From NCBI GenBank assembly GCA_937950065.1, contig CALFEN010000290.1, forward strand, positions 1 to 6,683: a DNA stretch of 6,683 nt. Direction: 5' to 3'. Both the position numbers and the translations under genes were made by a program. Positions 1 to 6,014 of this stretch are shown piece after piece. The notes beneath the pieces were generated by a model. It made no database searches and was not told the origin of the DNA. It was given only the letters and a program-made list of their open reading frames with translations. The stretch comes from an uncultured bacterium. Lineage in GTDB: Bacteria; Patescibacteria; JAEDAM01; Absconditabacterales; Absconditicoccaceae. Position 1 is the stretch's first letter. Every line of letters starts with the position of its first letter.

Positions 1-617
1 TTGTAAATACAGTAGTAATTGTCATAGAATGAATAATGAATTTTTTTGAAGATCTTGCTCCAAATCTACCTATGTACGCTAAAGTATATATTATGTTCGT
101 ATTTTTCTATATATTTTGGAATAATATGATTTGAGTGTTTGGAGATCTATTTACAGGAGCATTTCCAGTAATGCATCACTTTTTTAGACCTACATCTACA
201 GATATCACTTTCAATCTAGTACTTGCTATAGTATGAGTAGTCGGAGCTATTGTATATGGATTCCAGCACAGTTGATTTGCTTATATAGAGAAATATATAT
301 CACTCAGATGAGTTGGTATTGTACCAAAAGTAAAGTGACCTATTACTTTTATTTTTAAATTTTTTGATATTCTTATTGGATTCTTTATTTGACTTATAGA
401 ACTCATCGGCGAACTTTCAAGAATAGCATCTCTTTCATTGAGGCTTTTTGGTAATATCCTTGCATGAATGATAATACTTGGTTTGGTATTATCTATCCCT
501 CTAGGTTTACCAGTATTGGCACTGATGATGGAAGTTTGAGTTTGATTTTTACAGGCTTTTGTTTTTTCTTTACTAGTCCTTGTATATTTCAGAGTTGCTG
601 GTGAATCCCACCATTAA
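1..617 (+). CDS. atpB: F0F1 ATP synthase subunit a (5' partial)
   Basis: Subunit a is the membrane stator protein of the F0 sector that forms the proton half-channels against the c-ring. The frame is open from base 3 to TAA at 615-617 (204 codons before the stop); the N-terminus lies outside the window. Reading UGA as Gly gives several hydrophobic helices and the family signature: RPTSTDITFN, then LRGVGIVPK, then an amphipathic helix with SLRLFGNILAG, and finally FLQAFVFSLLVLVYF before a short polar tail ending SHH. The essential Arg (E. coli aR210) is the codon at 441-443. Ten in-frame UGA codons all read plausibly as Gly, including one at 465-467 in the LAG motif. The residue after that Gly, usually Glu or His, is Met (468-470), while Glu occupies the position matching E. 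coli aH245 (531-533). A hairpin follows directly, and no atpE or atpF is seen downstream. Confidence 0.95.
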
Positions 618-632
618 TCCGCAACGCGGATT
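616..632 (+). terminator. Hairpin after atpB, probable terminator
   Basis: A perfect 7-bp inverted repeat, AATCCGC-AAC-GCGGATT, overlaps the last two bases of the atpB stop codon. It is followed by TGTATCATTTTG, a moderately T-rich tail rather than a clean U-tract. Position and stem strength suggest an intrinsic terminator that separates atpB from prfA. Confidence 0.6.
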
Positions 633-686
633 TGTATCATTTTGAACAGAAAAATAAGAAATTATAATTTTACAAAATTCCTCTAT

Positions 687-712
687 GTCATCCTGAACGA
701 AGTGAATGATCT
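687..712 (+). repeat. Intergenic element resembling a dispersed bacterial repeat
   Basis: This 26-bp sequence starts GTCATCCTGAACGAAGTGAA and ends in TGATCT. It carries TCAT (688-691) and ATGA (706-709) as an outer inverted repeat. It resembles, from memory, the GTCATTCTGAGCGAAG-type intergenic repeats found in many copies in unrelated bacterial genomes. Only one copy occurs here, so its repeat status cannot be shown from the window. It lies in the stretch 633-749, which has no gene. Confidence 0.4.
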
Positions 713-729
713 AATAATGCCACCACTTT

Positions 730-735
730 TATAAT
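730..735 (+). promoter_or_regulatory. Possible -10 box for prfA
   Basis: TATAAT lies 14 bases before the prfA ATG. At the expected -35 distance (707-712) there is only TGATCT, the end of the repeat-like element, which is a poor match. If used, transcription would start about 8 bases before the ATG, giving a nearly leaderless mRNA. That would fit the lack of any Shine-Dalgarno sequence before prfA. Confidence 0.3.
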
Positions 736-749
736 ACTTTCGATATAAA

Positions 750-1832
750 ATGTTTGATAACCTAAAAAATGTAGAAGAAACTTACAATAATTTAAGAGAC
801 CAGCTTTATAGCCCGGAAGTTTCTGCTGACCCAAAAAGAGCTATAGAAATAAATAAAAAACTTTCAGACTTACAGGAACTCTATGACCTTTATCAAGAAT
901 ACAAACAGGTAAATAGTCAAATTCATGAAGCTAAAGAAATCTTTCAGACTGAAAGCGACGAAGAAGTTATAGAACTTGCTAAAGCACAACTTGATGAAGC
1001 TGAAACCCAAAAAGAAGAAATAGAACAAAAACTAAAAATAGCACTTTTGCCAAAAGATCCAAACGATGATAAAAATATCTATCTTGAAATCAGACCAGCT
1101 GCATGATGAGACGAAGCCTGACTTTTTGCATCTGAACTTTTGAGATCTTATTTGAGATATGCTGAGTTAAAATGACGAAGAGCAGAAATTATGGATCATC
1201 AAGAATCATGAATATGAGCTTTAAAAATGGCTACAGTAAAAATTTCTGGTGATAAAGTATATTCCAAATTAAAATTTGAAAGCGGTGTGCATAGAGTCCA
1301 AAGAATTCCAGCTACTGAATCTCAATGAAGAGTCCATACTTCTACGGTCACCGTTGCTATCATGCCTGAAGTAGAAGATGTAAATGTAAATTTGGATATG
1401 AATGATATAGAAATAGATACTTATGCTGCGTCATCTGCAGGTGGACAGCATGCCAATAAAAATGAAACTTGAGTAAGAATGACTCACAAACCTACATGAA
1501 TCGTAGTAAACTGTGGGGATTCCAGATCACAGCTACAAAACAAAGAAAAAGCTATAACCGTGCTCAAGGCAAAACTTTACCAGATGGAGTTGGAAAAACA
1601 ACAGCAAGAGCAAAAAAGTGCCAGACTTTCACAAGTTTGAACTTGAGACAGATCAGAAAAAATAAGAACTTATAATTTCCCACAGGATAGACTTACAGAC
1701 CATCGTATCAAACACTCCTGGTCAAACCTGCCTGCTATAATGAACGGTGAACTTGATGATATTATAAGCACTCTGATAGTAGAAGATCAGGCTATACTTT
1801 TGGCTGAAGCCGGTGAAGACCTCTGAAAATAG
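750..1832 (+). CDS. prfA: Peptide chain release factor 1 (RF1)
   Basis: RF1 recognises UAA and UAG in the ribosomal A site and triggers release of the finished protein. The gene encodes 360 residues, the normal length, from ATG at 750 to TAG. The helical N-terminal domain covers about 1-110. GGDEAG is at 119-124. The stop-codon-reading tripeptide PAT is at 187-189, within [18 protein letters not shown]; PxT marks RF1, whereas RF2 has SPF. The catalytic GGQ loop is at 231-233, in [16 protein letters not shown], and [16 protein letters not shown] follows. Twelve in-frame UGA codons all fall where glycine is expected, but the two GGQ glycines use GGT and GGA. RF1 alone would be sufficient where UGA is a sense codon. 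No Shine-Dalgarno sequence precedes the ATG. Identification is secure. Confidence 0.97.
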
Positions 1833-1833
1833 T

Positions 1834-1847
1834 GGGGCAACGCCACT
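1834..1847 (+). terminator. Weak hairpin after prfA
   Basis: GGC-AAC-GCC forms a short stem with an AAC loop, and it extends outward to GT/AC only if two G residues bulge. It begins next to the prfA TAG. The AAC loop matches the hairpin after atpB, but no T-run follows, so termination here is doubtful. Confidence 0.25.
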
Positions 1848-1891
1848 CGTATAAGACGACACTCTAATATTTTAGTGGAGATGTAATGTAA

Positions 1892-2311
1892 GTGAAATTA
1901 AAAATAAAGTTTTTATTCACTAATAAAAAAATAATGCAAGATATTACAAATGGCATTGACACAAAAATGAAAACAAAAAATATTTTTGCAGGCACAATAT
2001 TAGCAGAAGATAGTGAAATAAATAATATTAATTTTAAATTTGATAAAAAGATAATAGACTGTAATTTCTTAATAAACAAAATCGGAGAAAAAACTTTATA
2101 CTATTTCCGAGGGGAGACCATATTTAATAAATCACTAGATATTTATAATCATATTGCTCCATTTATTATTTGAAAAATATATTCCAAAGACATATCTATC
2201 AACACAGAAGATAAAATAAAAATTTTTGGTACAAAACAAAAAAACGGAAATTATGTATTAGATAGTCCACGGACGCAGCTTTGACGAAGTTTTGGAGATT
2301 TACAACGATAG
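1892..2311 (+). CDS. Hypothetical protein, probably frameshifted
   Basis: I do not recognise this protein. Translation from GTG at 1892 is supported by a GGAG 11 bases upstream, the only Shine-Dalgarno-like site seen in the window, and by an in-frame TAA directly before the GTG. A second possible start is ATG at 1934. The product is Lys/Ile/Asn-rich with no signal peptide, membrane segment or clear motif. One in-frame UGA (2171-2173) must be read as Gly. Only about one of seven Gly codons before the frame change is UGA, fewer than in the neighbours, though numbers are small. This frame ends at TAG 2309-2311, but the +1 frame continues convincingly to 2390, 12 bases before the next gene. The true product may therefore be about 165 residues, with the frame changing between 2262 and 2311. 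It may be a pseudogene, a recoded gene or a sequencing error. Confidence 0.55.
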
Positions 2312-2390
2312 TAGCATCATCTGTATCAGAGAAGCAGAAAAAAGTAAAATCTTTGAGAAACAAGTTATAAAAATTGATTTTATTATTTAA
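2262..2390 (+). other. +1-frame continuation of the hypothetical gene
   Basis: This 42-codon stretch is open in the frame +1 to the gene starting at 1892 and ends at TAA 2388-2390. It has no ATG near its start, so it is not likely to be a gene by itself. It reads like protein, for example FDEVLEIYNDSSIICIREAE, and contains no UGA. Removing one C at 2267/2268 would join the frames as DSHGRSFDEV. Slippage at CTT-TGA-C (2279-2285) would join them as RTQLDEV. Confidence 0.5.
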
Positions 2391-2402
2391 AATCTTAAAT
2401 AT

Positions 2403-2586
2403 ATGAAAAGACTCCTATTACTATCAATTTTTTTACTAGCTGGCTGCTGACTTAATAAAACTGTCTCTACAAGACCTGTCGACGTACCAAAAGAAATTCC
2501 TAACACAAATAGCGGAAATATAGTTTCCCAAACTTGAACCACAGAAACACTATTGCAGACATGACAAAACCTGTCCGGTGTGCAAA
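2403..2586 (+). repeat. N-terminal direct repeat, copy 1
   Basis: These 184 bp, covering the signal peptide and linker, match 3355-3538 with one difference: C at 2436 versus T at 3388, a synonymous Leu change. The boundary is sharp, and the sequences diverge immediately after. Confidence 0.95.
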
Positions 2587-3350
2587 CTATGAATGAAGAT
2601 GAAAAAATTATTAACTTTACGGGAGTATTAAATCAAAATTCACTAATTCTAAATTTACCCAAACTATTCGGGAATAGTTATGTTAAAAGAAATAATCTAA
2701 TAGAAGATATTTCACGAAGGGATACTACTGATACATATTTAGATAATCAAAAAAAATATTGTGGAGAAATATGATTAACTACATACCATTTCTTTTCATC
2801 AGGAAACAATAATCGTCTAATTCTAAATTTACCTAAATATGATTTCATAAAAAGTTTAACAGGAGAAAACTATTGAGAGTGTAAAGATATAATTACAAAT
2901 TTTTATGATAAATACGAAAAAATCATATCTTGAAAAATAGAAATAAATTATGACAGTAATAAGTGTGAAATTTCTACAAATTTTTCCTGAATAAACAACA
3001 TAGCATTTAAAGGAGATATAATAAAAAATAAATTTTGAGAAAAAATTTGAATCGAATATTATGATTGATACTGATTAATATGAGGAGAATGTTGATTAGA
3101 TTCTAAAGTAACCTATAATATTGAATTTATAGATAAAACAGGAAAACTTACAAAAATTATTTATGATTTTGATATTAACTTTGAAAGAACTGATATTAAA
3201 GATTATTCTGATTACGAATGAATATTATATATCTATCAAAAGGATATTCAAAATTTTTTTAATAATATCTATAAATACAATCCTACTGACTATGCAAATA
3301 TACAATCTATAAAAAAATGAGTTTTAGATTATTTATCTTCTGAAAAATAA
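2403..3350 (+). CDS. Lipoprotein, first of a tandem pair
   Basis: This is a predicted exported, membrane-anchored protein of 315 residues and unknown function. The N-terminus MKRLLLLSIFLLAGC is a lipoprotein signal peptide with lipobox LAGC; Cys15 would be cleaved before and lipidated. Residues 16-61 are a polar Ser/Thr/Asn/Gln-rich linker. The body contains LILNLPK twice and four cysteines, an even number compatible with disulfides outside the cell. The C-terminus is YNPTDYANIQSIKKGVLDYLSSEK-like. Fifteen in-frame UGA codons are needed as Gly, including the residue after the lipid Cys. Residues 1-61 are identical to those of the next gene, while the middle is only remotely similar (shared INLP/LNLP, a Cys-D/K-D pattern, and IxxYD...DxxGKL-type strands). 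It ends 4 bases before the second copy, suggesting co-transcription. No Shine-Dalgarno sequence is seen. Confidence 0.8.
2643..2833 (+). repeat. Internal 17-bp direct repeat in the first lipoprotein gene
   Basis: CTAATTCTAAATTTACC occurs at 2643-2659 and again at 2817-2833. The copies are 174 bases (58 codons) apart and in the same frame. Both encode LILNLPK with the following codon. This suggests two related strands or a small internal duplication; the rest of the two segments does not match well. Confidence 0.6.
3283..3322 (+). repeat. C-terminal direct repeat, copy 1
   Basis: These 40 bp are identical to 4289-4328 and encode the shared TDYANIQSIKKG segment near the C-terminus of both lipoproteins. 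Flanking sequence is similar but less exact. Confidence 0.9.
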
Positions 3351-3354
3351 ACCT

Positions 3355-3538
3355 ATGAAAAGACTCCTATTACTATCAATTTTTTTATTAGCTGGCTGCT
3401 GACTTAATAAAACTGTCTCTACAAGACCTGTCGACGTACCAAAAGAAATTCCTAACACAAATAGCGGAAATATAGTTTCCCAAACTTGAACCACAGAAAC
3501 ACTATTGCAGACATGACAAAACCTGTCCGGTGTGCAAA
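3355..3538 (+). repeat. N-terminal direct repeat, copy 2
   Basis: This is the second copy of the 184-bp block described at 2403-2586, with a single base difference. After 3538 the two genes lose DNA similarity at once. Confidence 0.95.
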
Positions 3539-4353
3539 ATGAAAAAATAGCAAAAATAAATATTAAAACAAAAATTTTTGATAAAGAATGATTGAAAATA
3601 AATTTACCTGAAAATTTTTGAATCGCGAAATCAGAAAAAATCGAAACTAATGGAAAAGATTATTGTAATTACCTTTGTAATATCACCCGTCATAGTGCAT
3701 GGTGAGAAGTCCATGGCTGTAAAGAAGTAGTACCTATAATATACTCTTTCCAGACTTCTCTATCTTGAACATACATAAATCTATACGTATACCCTCAAAA
3801 AGATATAATAAAAAATACCAAACTTACATGAGATGATTGCGTAGATGTTATAAAAGACAGATATCGACAATACGATTGATTCCTATGGTATAAATGATTT
3901 GAACGAGCCAAACAAGATTTCAATCAAACATTCCAAGAATTTTGATGATTTACAGGACAAATCTTAAAACAAAACTGAAACAACGTCTGAATAGATTTTT
4001 ATGATTTTAATAGTCAAGCGACTTATTGTTATGCAGATAGATTTTTGTATAGGATCTATTTTATGGATAAAAAAGATAGACTCGTAGAAATCGATTATGA
4101 TTTTAGTTTAGACTGATGAAGCTATGTTGATAAATACATTTCCAATAACCCTAAACTTGAAAAATCTTACATAGAAGATATTTTATGTAATGGAAATCTT
4201 GGAGAGACAGAAACTCAAAGAAAAGCGGCTACGGAAGTACATGACAAGTTTACTTCTTTTGTAATAGATAATATATGAAAATATAATACTACTGACTATG
4301 CAAATATACAATCTATAAAAAAATGAGTACTTAATTATCTATCCTCTAAATAA
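3355..4353 (+). CDS. Lipoprotein, second of a tandem pair
   Basis: This is a predicted lipoprotein of 332 residues, paralogous to the gene directly upstream. It has the same signal peptide with lipobox LAGC (Cys15) and the same polar linker to residue 61, then a distinct body. That body has LKINLPENFG, YCNYLCNITRHSAWGEVHGC, a YPQKDIIKNTKLTGDDCVDVIKD-like region and IDFYDF...YRIYFMDKKDRL. Its C-terminal YNTTDYANIQSIKKGVLNYL matches the first copy. There are six cysteines after Cys15, an even number. Eighteen in-frame UGA codons are read as Gly, including two adjacent pairs. The ATG lies 4 bases after the upstream stop, so the genes are probably co-transcribed. Expected location is the outer face of the cytoplasmic membrane. 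I recognise no family; a surface contact or binding role is only a guess. Confidence 0.8.
4289..4328 (+). repeat. C-terminal direct repeat, copy 2
   Basis: These 40 bp are identical to 3283-3322, near the 3' end of the second lipoprotein gene. Together with the 5' blocks, they leave the two paralogues with matching ends and different centres. Confidence 0.9.
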
Positions 4354-4373
4354 AATTTTATAACAAAAAAATA

Positions 4374-4401
4374 TTGAATTTAACTTTAGTCTCAATATAA
4401 T
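4374..4401 (+). promoter_or_regulatory. Probable dnaA promoter
   Basis: TTGAAT (4374-4379) and TATAAT (4396-4401), with a 16-base spacer, form a good sigma70-type promoter. The predicted start would leave a leader of roughly 30 bases before the dnaA ATG. An inverted repeat, ATATTGA (4371-4377) with TCAATAT (4392-4398), overlaps both boxes and might be an operator. No match to the DnaA-box consensus TTATNCACA was seen on either strand in 4354-4437. Confidence 0.5.
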
Positions 4402-4437
4402 AAAGTCTAATTTTATTAATCTTTTAAAGTAGAAAAT

Positions 4438-5922
4438 ATGAATCAGCAAATAATAGAAAGTTATGACAATGAGAAAATAAAATTCCTCAAAGAACTCTGG
4501 GAAAAAATAATCACTGCCCTACTCCAAAATAATGATCCCAAAAAAATCATTTCATTTCTAAACAAATGCTGAATAATAGGAATAGAAGAAAAAGAGAGAA
4601 AAATACACATTTGAGTACCAAACGAATTTGTGGCTTCACAGGTAAAAAAATTCTTTGCAAAAGAATTGAATACCGCTATCATGGAAGTCTACAATCCGCA
4701 GTTCAAATATCAAATCGTAGTTTATCCTGAATTTCATAGTGGCAGAAACAAACTCCAGCTTGATCTCAAAAATATCATCTGAAACTGTACCAAAAAAGAA
4801 AATCATATAGATACTGACACAAAACAAACTTTGACACAATATTTTGGGATACTTTTTGATCCTAAATTTAGGTTTGAAAACTTTGTAGTGTGATCATACA
4901 ATGAACTTGCTTATTCTGCTGCTTATGGAGTTTCAGAAAATCCTTGATTGGTTTACAATCCTTTTTTTATCTACTGAAACGTAGGTCTTGGAAAAACCCA
5001 TCTCCTACAAGCCATATGAAACTATATAATAAATAATCATAAAGACAAAGTCGTAGTTTATTTGCCTACAACCAAACTGATAGATGAAGTCGTAGACGCT
5101 GTCAGGAAAAACAAAATCCCAAATCTAATGAAAAAACTTGATGAAGTAGATGTTTTGATACTTGATGATATACAATTTTTGGCGGATAAAGAAAAAACCC
5201 AGGAAATTTTTCACAATATTTTCAATGATTTCCATACCAAAAAGAAACAAATAGTAATGTCTTCTGACCGCCCGCCAAAAGAGCTTGTTTCTTTGGAACC
5301 TAGACTCAGGAGTCGTTTTGCTATAGGACTAGTAGCCGATATCAAAAAACCAGATTTTGAAACTAGGGTCGCTATTCTTCAGGCTAAACTCAAGGAAAAA
5401 GCAGAGACTTTGGATACTGATTATTTGCAGACTATCGCAAAAACAGTCAAAGACAATGTCAGAGAGCTTGAATGAGCACTAAATATTATCCTTACCAAAA
5501 AGAATCTCCTCAAAAGAGAAATATCCAACGAAGATGTTACAGATTCTTTGGAGACTTTGGGCTACAAATCAAATAACGATGATTTCCTAGGCAACGGCAG
5601 AATCACAGAAGCCAATGAAAAAAATAATAGAAGCAAAGTAAATTATAATAAAATAACAGAATTTATATCTACATATTACAACATCTCTATCTATGATATC
5701 AAATGAGATAGTAGGAAAAAAGAGGTTTCTCTGGCAAGGCAGATGCTGATGTATATCGCCAAAAAATATTTTGACTGGACATTGGAAAAGATAGGTGATT
5801 ACTTTGGTGGGAAAAACCACGCTACGGTGATTTATGCAATAAATAATTTTGAAAGGCAATTGAAACACAACAAAAAAATTTCCAATGATTTTAGTATTAT
5901 CATCAGCGAACTTGATTTATAA
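4438..5922 (+). CDS. dnaA: Chromosomal replication initiator protein DnaA
   Basis: DnaA is the AAA+ ATPase that binds the origin and melts it to load the replicative helicase. The 494-residue product has all four domains. Domain I covers about 1-85 (ELWEKIITALL, then IGVPNEFVASQV). A short polar domain II follows. The ATPase domain III begins near FRFENFVVGSYNELA, with Walker A GNVGLGKT at 180-187 and Walker B LILDDIQF with Asp243-Asp244. It continues through the sensor 1 region SSDRPP, RLRSRF with the arginine-finger region, and NVRELEGALN. DNA-binding domain IV carries SLARQMLMYIAKKY and the signature KNHATVIYAI with His461. Nine in-frame UGA codons are Gly, including the first Gly of Walker A at 4975-4977. 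The ATG at 4438 gives the normal N-terminus but lacks a Shine-Dalgarno sequence. The gene is not followed by dnaN. Confidence 0.97.
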
Positions 5923-5944
5923 AATCCAAACAATTTGTAAAAGA

Positions 5945-5961
5945 TTAACCGTTTGTTAACC
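5945..5961 (+). promoter_or_regulatory. Inverted repeat between dnaA and the next gene
   Basis: TTAAC-CGTTT-GTTAA (5945-5959) is a perfect 5-bp inverted repeat. TTAACC also occurs as a direct repeat at 5945-5950 and 5956-5961, 11 bases apart, about one helical turn. A TATACT at 5969-5974 lies 18 bases after the first TTAACC, so this could be an operator within a weak promoter for the downstream gene. The stem is too AT-rich to look like a terminator. The second site, TTAACCATA, is two mismatches from a DnaA box, which is weak evidence. Confidence 0.3.
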
Positions 5962-6014
5962 ATAAAAATATACTTACCAATACTTGATAATTTTTTATAA
6001 ATTGATGAAAAAGT

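Noticed and set aside
1469..1675. Plus-strand open frame inside prfA
   Set aside because: It is a shifted frame within the GGQ-containing domain of RF1; the RF1 frame is conserved across it.
1864..2079. Minus-strand open frame with a hydrophobic translation
   Set aside because: The apparent hydrophobicity comes from reading the complement of A-rich Lys/Asn/Ile codons of the plus-strand gene at 1892.
2279..2285. The CTT-TGA-C heptamer as evidence of a prfB (RF2) gene
   Set aside because: The surrounding protein has no RF2 features (no GGQ or SPF), and RF2 is not expected when UGA is a sense codon.
2403..4328. Direct repeats as a CRISPR array or insertion sequence ends
   Set aside because: The repeats are long coding segments in the same frame of two paralogous genes, with no regular spacers, transposase or terminal inverted repeats.
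4354..4437. Replication origin just upstream of dnaA
   Set aside because: The stretch is AT-rich but only 84 bases long, with no DnaA-box matches seen on either strand; a promoter explains it better.
4461..4839. Overlapping minus-strand open frames at 4461-4682 and 4636-4839
   Set aside because: They lie entirely opposite the well-supported dnaA coding sequence, have no family features, and are antisense shadows.
5062..5475. A short stand-alone AAA+ protein beginning at 5062
   Set aside because: It is only the stretch of DnaA between two UGA codons; it is in the same frame as the full 494-residue protein.
5587..5868. Minus-strand open frame of 93 codons
   Set aside because: It is antisense to DnaA domain IV, which contains the conserved KNHATVIYA signature; the sense frame explains the sequence.
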